Shown here in pieces: positions 35,660 to 42,947 of a DNA stretch of 64,000 nucleotides; the stretch's first letter is position 1; each line of letters starts with the position of its first letter. The DNA is taken from assembly GCA_044432725.1 (NCBI GenBank), contig JAWXUL010000001.1:62001-126000 (forward strand). Reading direction: 5' to 3'. This DNA is from JAWXUK01 sp044432725 (lineage in GTDB: Bacteria; Bacillota; Clostridia; Oscillospirales; Oscillospiraceae). The position numbers and the translations under genes were made by a program. The notes beneath the pieces were generated by a model. It was not told where the DNA came from. It searched no databases and saw only the letters and a program-made list of their open reading frames with translations.

Positions 35660-35697
35660 GTTTTTGTATTTCCCTAAAATAACATCATCCGGCGCCA
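35660..35697. other. Attachment site at the right end of the element (att junction with 5' spoVAD)
   Basis: Core CCGG at 35689-35692; the 18-bp repeat in opposite orientation at 35667-35684, four bases from the core. End-to-end joining of both arms gives a site whose symmetry centre falls inside CCGG, as in attP sites of large serine recombinases. Confidence 0.8.
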
Positions 35698-36310
35698 TGG
35701 CAGCCCCCATGTTATTGGTGTCTGTGATGCCTTTGTCAGTTATTTTTCCCACGGTGGCATGGGTGATATAAGGACCCTTGTCAGAGTTGCCTAGCACTAC
35801 AGCCCCCGCTCCTGTCACAGTCCACTGGGCTGTGGGGGTACGTTGCCCACCGTATTCCAGTGGGGTACGATATTGCCTTTCTGCGGTACAAAAGTGGGAA
35901 GAAGCAGAAACTGCCACCTGATTGGCAAAATTTCCATCTAAAGTCATGGCGCCTAAGATCAAACCTTCTCCCATGGTGGAGCAAGCACCGTATAGACCAA
36001 AAAATGGTACTTTTTGATCTCGCATGGCAAAGGAAGAGCCGATACATTGGTTCAGTAAATCTCCCGCAAAAATAAAATCTAAATCTTCAGCGGTTGATCC
36101 AGCTCGCTGTAAGGCAAGTTCCATTGCCTGTTTTTGCATCGAGCTTTCTGCCTTTTCCCAGCTTTCTGTGCCAAAAGTATCATCGCTACCAATTAAGTCA
36201 AAGGAGCTTGCCAAAGGGCCAGCTCCTTCTTTTTTTCCAACCACATTGGCTCGGCCAATAATCGAAGGGGCTGAGGCAAAGGCAATGGTTTGTGTTCCGA
36301 TTTTTTTCAT
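35690..36310 (-). pseudogene. spoVAD: spoVAD, 5' part (interrupted gene, codons 1-207)
   Basis: SpoVAD is the thiolase-fold, dipicolinate-binding subunit of the SpoVA complex on the outer face of the forespore inner membrane. This part starts at ATG 36310 behind GGAGATG and is normal to codon 207: 'SSFDLIG', 'ESWEKAESSMQKQAMELALQRAG', 'FAGDLLNQCIGSSFAMRD', 'YGACSTMGEGL', 'SSHFCTAERQYRTPLEYGGQRTPTAQWTVTGAGA', 'DTNNMGAAMAP'. At CCG (35692-35690) homology ends and the frame continues through the element arm to a stop at 35483, adding about 68 foreign residues. The rest is at 16120-15725. Confidence 0.93.
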
Positions 36311-36331
36311 GAAATCATCTCCTTTGAACAC

Positions 36332-36360
36332 TAGTATAAACCAAAAAAATTTTTTTATGT
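36332..36360 (-). promoter_or_regulatory. Candidate forespore (sigma-G-type) promoter of spoVAD
   Basis: Minus strand: -10 TATACTA (36338-36332), one mismatch to the sigma-F/G box CATACTA, and 17 nt upstream ACATA (36360-36356), four of five to the GHATR -35 box. spoVA genes are sigma-G dependent in other spore formers. Confidence 0.5.
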
Positions 36361-36469
36361 TTTCTCGTGGAAAATATTTTCTGTTCCCTCTGTTCAAAAG
36401 AAAAAAATTAGTGTATAATAAGGAGATCGCTATCCCAAAGAGTTCGTACAAAAAAGGAGCCTAGAAAAA

Positions 36470-37081
36470 ATGAATGATACCGATACCCGAAGCATATCTT
36501 TCCTCTGTCCCCATTGTGGACAAACAGTCATTGTGACAAAGGATCTATTTTCTCTCTCAGCACAAACTAATTCTTTCCCTTGCCCTTGTGGGAAGGGGAT
36601 TCTTTCTGTTGATTTTCAAGCAGAAAATGTAACCCTTGACATTCCATGTTATGTCTGCAAGAAAAATCATAAAGTTTCTTGCCCTTCTACAGCATTTGTT
36701 GGGGAAAAACTACTGTCCTTTTCTTGCAATCATATGTCCTGTTGCCTGATTGGAGAGGAAGCTGCTGTATTTGAGGGCACTCGCCGATTGGAACAAGAAG
36801 CTGATTTGTGGTCAGGAGAAAACCAAGGCAACGCTTTTTTAAACCCTGTTGTCATGGAAGAAGTTTTATTAGAAATCAAAGAAATTGCCAAGCGTGATGG
36901 GATTTCCTGTGCTTGTGGCAGTCGAAATTGGTCGTTTCAGGTGGATTATACCTCAGTGGAGTTGAATTGTGTCTCTTGTGGTCGAAAAAGCCGTATCCCT
37001 GCCTCGATTCAAGAAGATGTTGACAATATATGTTGCTGTCACTCCTTTGTGATTGGCCACAAAGAAGGAGAAGCAATATGA
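36470..37081 (+). CDS. Hypothetical multi-zinc-ribbon protein
   Basis: 203 residues, start after AAAAAGGAGCC. It has several Cys pairs: CPHCG, CPCG, CYVC, a CNHMSCC segment, then CACG and CVSCG near residues 143-166 and a CCCH near the end, enough for three zinc sites. No catalytic motif recognised. It overlaps the next gene by ATGA, so its product is made together with the radical-SAM protein and may help its assembly or substrate binding; that link is only contextual. Confidence 0.65.
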   Translation: MNDTDTRSISFLCPHCGQTVIVTKDLFSLSAQTNSFPCPCGKGILSVDFQAENVTLDIPCYVCKKNHKVSCPSTAFVGEKLLSFSCNHMSCCLIGEEAAVFEGTRRLEQEADLWSGENQGNAFLNPVVMEEVLLEIKEIAKRDGISCACGSRNWSFQVDYTSVELNCVSCGRKSRIPASIQEDVDNICCCHSFVIGHKEGEAI

Positions 37082-38946
37082 TCCAAGACTTAGGTCAAAT
37101 TTTGCCACTGGTACAAAAACCTGCTCGCTACACCGGGGGAGAATATCATGCTGTGGTGAAAGAGAAGGAAGAGATCTCTGTCCGTTATGCCCTCTGCTTT
37201 CCTGATACTTACGAGATTGGGATGTCTAATTTAGGCTGTCGCATCCTGTATGGTGTGATGAATGGGGAAGAAAATATTTGGTGTGAACGTGCCTTTGCCC
37301 CTTGGGGAGATATGGAAGAGCAAATGAGAGGGCAAGGAATCCCCCTTTACGCACTAGAAAGTCAGGACCCGCTCAAAGATTTCGACTTTTTGGGGTTCTC
37401 CTTGGGCTATGAGCTTGCCTATACCAATGTACTAAATATGTTAGATTTGGCGGGGATACCATTATACAGCAAAGAGCGTACCTTAAAAGATCCTCTGATT
37501 GTCGTGGGTGGTACCTCTGCATATAACCCAGAACCCTTGGTTGATTTCATCGACTTTTTTGTCTTAGGCGAGGGAGAAGAAGTCACTTTAGAATATATCG
37601 CTCTCTATGAGACAGGAAAACGTAAAAATTGGAGCAAGGAAAAGTACTTGACAGAGGTTGGAAAAATTTCGGGAATTTATGTCCCGTCTTTTTTTGAGGT
37701 GAAATATCACGACGAAACAGATTTTACGGTGTCAAGTATTACACCTTTACCAGAAGCACCTTTTCATACCATTACAAAACGCATTGTGCAAAATATGGAT
37801 ACCTCTTATTTTCCTGTGGATACCATCATCCCTTCCACAGAAATTGTCCATGACCGTGTAATTTTGGAATTGTTCCGTGGTTGTCAAAGGGGCTGTCGCT
37901 TTTGTCAAGCGGGTTATGCCTATCGTCCTGTGCGAAATCGTGATATAGAATTATTGAAACAATATGGGAAAGAAGCTTGCGAAAAGTCAGGCTATCAGGA
38001 AATGACCCTCTCTTCTCTTTCTTCCACGGATTATCCCGACTTATTACCTCTTTGTAATGATTTATTAGAATATTGTGCACCAAAACACATCAATCTCTCC
38101 TTGCCCTCACTTCGGGCAGATACCTTTTCCATGGAATTGATGGAACAACTGCAAAAACAAAGAAAAAGTGGTCTCACCCTTGCACCAGAAGCAGGAACCC
38201 AACGTTTGCGTGATGCCATTAACAAGAATCTCCAAGAAGAAGAATTTTTAGAGTCTTGTCGCACAGCCTTCGCTGGCGGTTTTTCTTCAGTGAAACTTTA
38301 TTTCATGTTAGGTTTACCCACAGAAACAGACGAGGATGTCTTGGGGATTGCAGAACTGGCAAAAAAAGTCTTTCAACTATGGAAAGAATATGGTGTCAAC
38401 AAAGCAAGGGGGATGAGAATTACTCTGTCTACAGCTTGTTTTGTCCCCAAACCCCATACAGCATTCCAATGGGAAGGGCAGGTCGCACCTGAAGAATATC
38501 AGCGACGTGTCAACCTTCTTCGAGATGCAATCCGTGGCGAGAAATCAATCTCTTACAACTGGCACGATTGGGAAACCTCTCGCTTAGAAGCTGTCTTTTC
38601 ACGAGGGGACAGACGTTTGGGTGCTGTGATTTATGAAGCATGGAAACAGGGGGCTAAATTCGATTCTTGGAGCGAATACTTTTCCTTGGAACTTTGGGAA
38701 AAAGCCTTTGAAACCTGTGGGCAATCCATGTCCTTTTATGCCAATCGTCCTCGCCCCAAAGAAGAGGTTTTCCCTTGGTTCCATCTATCAACTGGGGTAA
38801 GCCGTGAATTTTTGTGGAGAGAGCGTAACGCTTGCTATGAAAATACTTGTACCCCTGATTGCGCCAAACAATGCTCTGCTTGTGGAGCGAACAAATTATT
38901 GGAAAAGGGGGTGGCTAAAAATGACGGATCGCATTGTATTTTCTAA
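37078..38946 (+). CDS. Radical SAM protein with B12-binding-like N-terminal domain (TIGR03960-type)
   Basis: 622 residues from ATG 37078 (ATGA overlap). N-terminal ~200 residues look like a cobalamin-binding-type Rossmann domain ('YALCFPDTYEIGMSNLGCRILYGVMN'). The radical SAM core has its 4Fe-4S ligands in RGCQRGCRFCQAGY (CxxxCxxC) at ~265-280, followed by 'LSSLSSTDYPDLLPL' and 'LAPEAGTQRLRDAINK'. A Cys-rich end (CYENTCTPDCAKQCSACG) may hold a second cluster. In many Clostridia this gene precedes a DUF2344 gene, as here; the reaction is not established. Confidence 0.88.
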   Translation: MIQDLGQILPLVQKPARYTGGEYHAVVKEKEEISVRYALCFPDTYEIGMSNLGCRILYGVMNGEENIWCERAFAPWGDMEEQMRGQGIPLYALESQDPLKDFDFLGFSLGYELAYTNVLNMLDLAGIPLYSKERTLKDPLIVVGGTSAYNPEPLVDFIDFFVLGEGEEVTLEYIALYETGKRKNWSKEKYLTEVGKISGIYVPSFFEVKYHDETDFTVSSITPLPEAPFHTITKRIVQNMDTSYFPVDTIIPSTEIVHDRVILELFRGCQRGCRFCQAGYAYRPVRNRDIELLKQYGKEACEKSGYQEMTLSSLSSTDYPDLLPLCNDLLEYCAPKHINLSLPSLRADTFSMELMEQLQKQRKSGLTLAPEAGTQRLRDAINKNLQEEEFLESCRTAFAGGFSSVKLYFMLGLPTETDEDVLGIAELAKKVFQLWKEYGVNKARGMRITLSTACFVPKPHTAFQWEGQVAPEEYQRRVNLLRDAIRGEKSISYNWHDWETSRLEAVFSRGDRRLGAVIYEAWKQGAKFDSWSEYFSLELWEKAFETCGQSMSFYANRPRPKEEVFPWFHLSTGVSREFLWRERNACYENTCTPDCAKQCSACGANKLLEKGVAKNDGSHCIF

Positions 38947-39586
38947 ATCAAAACAGGCACGTTATATCTCCCATCTGGATTTGATGCGTACCTTTCAACG
39001 TGGTTTCAATCGTGCAGGCATTGAAATTCGCCATACCGAGGGATTTCATCCCCATCCCTTTGTGTCTATTGCATTGCCACTTTCCCTAGGTTTTTCCAGT
39101 GAATGTGAAATACTGGAGTTTGGCTTGGTCAGTGGTTCTACCAGAGAAGAATTGCCACAGAAATTAACAGAGGTATTGCCAGAAGGCATTGACATTCTCT
39201 CTTGCTATGAGGGGGAAATCAAATTAAAGCATATTATTTTTTTAGAGTACCTACTTACCTTAGATTATGGCGATGCTGTGCCACAGGGTGCCGAGGCAGC
39301 ATGGCAAAGCTTTTTATCCCAAGAGTCCTTGGTCGTAGAAAAGAAATCCAAAAAATCAAAAAAAGGTTTTGTTTCTTTAGATATCATGCCTATGATTCAT
39401 CAGTCTGCCATAGAGATACAGGGGAGTCACCTGATGATAAAGACTCTTTTGACAGCACAAAATCCAGGATTGAACCCAGAACTCATTCGCAAAGCCTTTG
39501 TGGAACAAAACCCAGAACTTGCCCCCAAATTTATGTATTGTCATCGTTTAGAGATTTACAACAAGGATAGGGAAGTGTTTCGATGA
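38921..39586 (+). CDS. DUF2344 protein (radical-SAM-linked, TIGR03936-type)
   Basis: 221 residues from ATG 38921, overlapping the radical SAM gene by 26 bp. The N-terminus 'RIVFSKSKQARYISHLDLMRTFQRGFNRAGIEIRHTEGFHPHP' is diagnostic for the family; elsewhere it is sometimes fused to the radical SAM protein. It probably works on the same RNA- or cofactor-related substrate. Confidence 0.88.
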   Translation: MTDRIVFSKSKQARYISHLDLMRTFQRGFNRAGIEIRHTEGFHPHPFVSIALPLSLGFSSECEILEFGLVSGSTREELPQKLTEVLPEGIDILSCYEGEIKLKHIIFLEYLLTLDYGDAVPQGAEAAWQSFLSQESLVVEKKSKKSKKGFVSLDIMPMIHQSAIEIQGSHLMIKTLLTAQNPGLNPELIRKAFVEQNPELAPKFMYCHRLEIYNKDREVFR

Positions 39587-40266
39587 GAAAAATCTGTTTC
39601 TTGCTATTCCTATTCCTTTTATCTAGTTGTTCTGTGGATACAGTAAAAGAATATAATGGTTTTTCAGTGGATACAGCACGAAATGTAATTATTTTTTCTG
39701 ATAGAGAATTTTTCTATCGTTTGAACAAATATCCTTCCGATGGCAGTGCAGACTTGGACATCTATTACAGCTATGTCCCCACCTCTGGATTCAACACCCC
39801 AGCCATGCGACTTTATCGTGAAGAGAGCAATCGGATTGTTATGGTGGACGGGGGAGAATATTATGTGGCAGAGGACTGGGAAAATTACGACTATATGAAG
39901 GTAGCAGAAGAACTTCTCCCCAGTCGCACCGCCTTCTTCACAGATTTCCCCACATTTTGGATGAAACCTTGGGGCATTTTCTTTCTCTTTGGAGGGCTAT
40001 TTTTGTTGTTTCCTCGCCCTATGTCCTATTGGTGGATACGCACCAGTCGTTACTGCCCTGAAGTGGTGGACTATGATGATAATGTTCATCGCCCTCTCTG
40101 TGTGAAATATGGACTTTCTTTCATGATACCCAGCTTTTTGAGCTGGTTTGTGTCCCAATTACTAGGAAAAGAACTGCCTTTCTTCCTTGTCTTTGTGGCA
40201 ATTATGGTGGTGTTGTTACAAGTGCCAGTGCCAGAGGGAGCCAGACCCCAAAGACCAGAAAGATAA
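39583..40266 (+). CDS. Hypothetical lipoprotein with membrane helices
   Basis: 227 residues overlapping the previous gene by ATGA. N-terminal lipoprotein signal with lipobox LSSC (Cys ~16). Residues ~20-125 form a small external domain with many Tyr/Asp. Three hydrophobic segments follow (~130-145, ~175-190, ~195-212) and a Pro/Arg tail. Not recognised. Confidence 0.65.
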   Translation: MRKICFLLFLFLLSSCSVDTVKEYNGFSVDTARNVIIFSDREFFYRLNKYPSDGSADLDIYYSYVPTSGFNTPAMRLYREESNRIVMVDGGEYYVAEDWENYDYMKVAEELLPSRTAFFTDFPTFWMKPWGIFFLFGGLFLLFPRPMSYWWIRTSRYCPEVVDYDDNVHRPLCVKYGLSFMIPSFLSWFVSQLLGKELPFFLVFVAIMVVLLQVPVPEGARPQRPER

Positions 40267-40284
40267 ATTTTTTCAAAAAAACAC

Positions 40285-40313
40285 TTGCATTCTAAGAAAA
40301 TCTATGTTATACT
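40285..40313 (+). promoter_or_regulatory. Promoter of rplS
   Basis: -35 TTGCAT (40285-40290), 17-nt spacer, -10 TATACT (40308-40313). Confidence 0.82.
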
Positions 40314-40319
40314 ATCAAA

Positions 40320-40400
40320 GTCTGAAAAAGGGTGTTCCTCTGACGTAGAGAGAAACAAGTTCTATCTTTAAAATGAGCGTGCAACGAACACCTTACTAAT
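40320..40400 (+). ncRNA. Ribosomal protein L19 leader
   Basis: Outer stem AAGGGTGTTC (40328-40337) / GAACACCTT (40386-40394) encloses ~48 nt, directly before the rplS ribosome-binding site. Position and outer-stem sequence match the Firmicutes L19 leader, thought to be autoregulatory. Confidence 0.75.
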
Positions 40401-40414
40401 TGGAGGAATAAAGA

Positions 40415-40756
40415 ATGGATAAACTAAAAGCATTCAGCGACAAATTCAAACGTGAAGAAGTCCATGATGTGACTGTGGGCAATACTGTCCGTGTTCACCT
40501 CAAGGTCAAAGAGGGAAACCGTGAACGTATTCAGGTCTTTGAAGGCACTGTAATTGCGAAAAAACACGGTGGTGTAGAAGAAACTTTCACAGTACGTCGT
40601 ATTTCTTACGGCATTGGTACTGAAAAAGTATTCCCTCTTCATACCCCTTCCATCGAAAAGGTAGAAACAGTCCGTCGTGGTAAAGTACGTCGTGCGAAAC
40701 TGTATTATCTACGTGACCGTGTGGGGAAAGCTGCAAAAGTAAAGCAAGCTCTTTAA
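40415..40756 (+). CDS. rplS: 50S ribosomal protein L19
   Basis: 113 residues, normal length, at the 30S-50S interface. Conserved 'GNTVRVHLKVKEGNRERIQVFEGTVIAKKHGG' and the basic end 'RRGKVRRAKLYYLRDRVGKAAKVK'. TTGGAGGA ribosome-binding site. Has its own promoter and leader, then a terminator; rpsP, rimM and trmD are not upstream here. Confidence 0.98.
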   Translation: MDKLKAFSDKFKREEVHDVTVGNTVRVHLKVKEGNRERIQVFEGTVIAKKHGGVEETFTVRRISYGIGTEKVFPLHTPSIEKVETVRRGKVRRAKLYYLRDRVGKAAKVKQAL

Positions 40757-40781
40757 GAGCGAGGCAAGCTCTGTATGAGCC

Positions 40782-40813
40782 AAAAAGGAGTGGCTGTTGG
40801 TCGCTCCTTTTTC
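40782..40813 (+). terminator. Terminator after rplS
   Basis: Stem AAAAAGGAGTG / CGCTCCTTTTT with loop GCTGTTGGT. Confidence 0.88.
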
Positions 40814-40877
40814 TATGTATCATAGAGAGCCACTTGCTTTGCTTTGAGTCAGTATAATCTGGATGTTTGGAGTTAAT

Positions 40878-41744
40878 ATGAATATACAATGGTACCCAGG
40901 GCACATGACCAAAACACGTCGCATGATAGAAGCTGACCTGAAACAAGTGGATTTGGTTGCAGAAATCATGGATGCCCGTATCCCGATTGCCAGTCGCAAT
41001 CCAGATATTGATGCCATCATTGCAGGAAAGCCACGATTGATGATTTTAAACCGAGTGGATCAAGCAGATCCCGAGGTCACAAAACTCTGGCGGGCTCATT
41101 TTAAATCACTAGGACACGCTGTCATGGAGTGCGACGCCAAATCGGGCAACGGAATCAAGCAATTTTCTCCAGCCATTCAGTCAGCGTTAAAAGAGCAAAT
41201 CATAGCTTGGAGAGAAAAAGGACAGGTGGGACGTCCAGTCCGCGCCATGATCGTTGGGATTCCCAATGTGGGGAAATCAACTTTTATCAACAAAGTGGCA
41301 CAGAGAAAATCAGCAAAAGCAAGTGACCGTCCAGGAGTTACCCGTGGGAAACAGTGGGTTCATGTGGATAAAGGACTGGATTTGTTGGATACACCTGGGA
41401 TTTTATGGCCCAAGTTTGAAGATGAAAGAATTGGGATGCATCTTGCTTTTACTGGCGCTGTGAAAGATGACATCTTAGATGTGGAAACCTTAGCTTTTCA
41501 TTTTATTGTCTTTTTGGCAGAGCACTATCCCAAGGCACTGGAAACTCGCTACAAATTAAAAATAACCGAAGAAATAGAAGGCTGGATTCTTTTGGAACAA
41601 GCAGCGAAAAATCGAGGTTTTCTTATTTCTGGTGGGGAATTTGATATTGAGCGTATGGCAAGAATCCTTTTAGACGAATACCGTGGTGGCAAGCTAGGGC
41701 GTTTCTCCTTAGAAAAACCCCATGATTTGAAAGAAGGGGAGTGA
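40878..41744 (+). CDS. rbgA: Ribosome biogenesis GTPase RbgA (YlqF)
   Basis: 288 residues from ATG 40878 (GGAG upstream). A circularly permuted GTPase: the G4-like 'LNRVDQAD' (~60) comes before G1 'GIPNVGKST' (~127-135) and G3 'DTPGIL'. The start 'IQWYPGHMTKTRR' and the C-terminal ANTAR-like region are typical. Drives late 50S assembly. Forms an operon with rnhB and yraN, a common Firmicutes order after rplS. Confidence 0.95.
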   Translation: MNIQWYPGHMTKTRRMIEADLKQVDLVAEIMDARIPIASRNPDIDAIIAGKPRLMILNRVDQADPEVTKLWRAHFKSLGHAVMECDAKSGNGIKQFSPAIQSALKEQIIAWREKGQVGRPVRAMIVGIPNVGKSTFINKVAQRKSAKASDRPGVTRGKQWVHVDKGLDLLDTPGILWPKFEDERIGMHLAFTGAVKDDILDVETLAFHFIVFLAEHYPKALETRYKLKITEEIEGWILLEQAAKNRGFLISGGEFDIERMARILLDEYRGGKLGRFSLEKPHDLKEGE

Positions 41745-41748
41745 AACA

Positions 41749-42378
41749 TTGCTAGAGTTTGAACAAGAAGCAAGAGCCAAAGGCTTTCAATCTATTTGTG
41801 GTGTGGACGAAGCAGGGGCAGGTCCTTTAGCTGGTCCAGTGGTGGCAGCTGCTGTCATTTTGCCTTTCGAGGATAGTAGCTTAGCAGAGCATGGTCTGAC
41901 AGATTCAAAAAAAATGTCCGAGAAAAAAAGAGATTTGCTTTTTGATATGATTTGTGAAAAGGCACTTTCTTTTGCAGTGGCAGAGGTCTCTTCCCAAGAA
42001 ATAGACCAAACAGACATACTCAGTGCCAGACTGAAAGCAATGAACCTTGCCATTGAAGGACTGTCACTCCAAGCAGATTTCGCCTTGATTGATGGAGACA
42101 GAGATAAAGGTCAACAATGTCAAATAGAATGCCCTCATCAACTGATTGTCAAAGGGGATGCGCTGTCTCTTTCGATTGCAGCTGCGTCTGTTCTGGCTAA
42201 GGTTCATAGAGATCGCTATATGCTAGCACAAGATGAAATTTACCCACAATATGCTTTTGCAAAGCACAAAGGCTATGGTACAAAGTTGCATTTTGAAAAA
42301 ATTGCACAGTATAAGCTTTGCCCGATTCATCGTGTCACCTTTCTACGGAAAAAGTGGAACGAGCTAGGTTTGTCATGA
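41749..42378 (+). CDS. rnhB: Ribonuclease HII
   Basis: 209 residues, TTG start behind AAGGGGAG. Removes ribonucleotides from DNA and RNA-DNA hybrids. Catalytic acidic residues in 'GVDEAGAGPLAGPVVAA' (Asp-Glu), 'LIDGD' and the later 'KVHRDR' helix. Overlaps yraN by ATGA. Confidence 0.96.
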   Translation: MLEFEQEARAKGFQSICGVDEAGAGPLAGPVVAAAVILPFEDSSLAEHGLTDSKKMSEKKRDLLFDMICEKALSFAVAEVSSQEIDQTDILSARLKAMNLAIEGLSLQADFALIDGDRDKGQQCQIECPHQLIVKGDALSLSIAAASVLAKVHRDRYMLAQDEIYPQYAFAKHKGYGTKLHFEKIAQYKLCPIHRVTFLRKKWNELGLS

Positions 42379-42725
42379 AGCTAGGTGAATGGGGCGAAAA
42401 TTTAACAGCAGAAAAATTAAGTGCTTGGGGCTATGTGATTATTGCGAGAAATTGGCATTGTCGCTTTGGGGAAATAGATATTATTGCCCAAAACGAAGAG
42501 TATATTTTGTTTGTGGAAGTAAAAACAAGAAAATCTGCTAATTTTGCCCAACCTTATGAGTCAGTAGATTATCGAAAACAAGAAAAAATTCGTAAAACTG
42601 TGGAAACTTATCTCCAACAAAATCCTAGCCCATTGCAACCACGCCTTGATGTGGCCAGTATTGTGGCAGCTAAGGGGATCCACAGCGAAAATCCCGAATT
42701 TACTTATTTGCCACAGGCTTTTTAG
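42375..42725 (+). CDS. YraN family (UPF0102) endonuclease-like protein
   Basis: 116 residues from ATG 42375. PD-(D/E)xK nuclease core: 'GEWGENLTAEKL', 'HCRFGEIDIIAQN', 'LFVEVKTRKS'. Usually next to rnhB; the cellular role is not settled, though a Holliday-junction or DNA-repair link is suggested by the fold. Confidence 0.9.
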   Translation: MKLGEWGENLTAEKLSAWGYVIIARNWHCRFGEIDIIAQNEEYILFVEVKTRKSANFAQPYESVDYRKQEKIRKTVETYLQQNPSPLQPRLDVASIVAAKGIHSENPEFTYLPQAF

Positions 42726-42947
42726 AAAAGAACAAGGTTAAACTTATACTAATTTCAATCAAACACATATGATTCTTTGTGTTTATTGGAGCCAAAGGAC
42801 GAGCAATCGTTTTTTCTGAGTTAAATGTCCATAAACAAAGTGAAAACAAAGAAATAATCTAGTTTCTTTGGCAAGCATTGCTTTCTTTGATTCCATGGAA
42901 AAGCAAATATAAGTTGTTATAAAACTGAAAGATAGGATTTGAACAGT
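42726..42947 (+). other. Intergenic region before thrC
   Basis: No gene seen. A -10-like TATACT near 42746 and two hairpins, AACACA / TGTGTT (about 42761-42783) and CAAAGAAA / TTTCTTTG around TAATCTAG (about 42847-42870), suggest a structured leader for thrC. Not matched to a T-box or other known element. Confidence 0.35.

Larger units (their letters stand above)
16120..35692. mobile_element. ~19.57-kb intervening element splitting spoVAD
   Basis: Both ends are seen directly. At each, spoVAD coding sequence stops at a common CCGG and is followed inward by an exact 18-bp terminal inverted repeat, TGTTATTTTAGGGAAATA (16130-16147 plus; 35684-35667 minus). Removing the segment restores spoVAD in frame. 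Host gene repair by excision is the hallmark of skin-like sporulation elements. Contents: about 15 genes, none recognisable as recombinase, capsid, portal or transposase. The length is the distance between cores and counts the assembly gap as 100 bp; true length is unknown. Excision itself is inferred, not shown. Confidence 0.85.

Noticed and set aside
16130..35684. Inverted repeats as ends of an IS or composite transposon
   Set aside because: No transposase and no second IS copy; the common sequence is a central CCGG core, not a target duplication outside the repeats.
16120..35692. Element as a normal prophage
   Set aside because: No capsid, portal, terminase, tail or lysis cassette was recognised; the GH25 enzyme has a Sec signal and LysM domains like a cell-wall hydrolase.
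15725..36310. Two separate spoVAD paralogues instead of one split gene
   Set aside because: The two parts cover complementary, non-overlapping regions and meet at an identical CCGG in the same codon frame.
42726..42947. T-box or amino-acid leader for thrC
   Set aside because: Hairpins are present but no T-box sequence, specifier loop or Thr-rich leader peptide was found.
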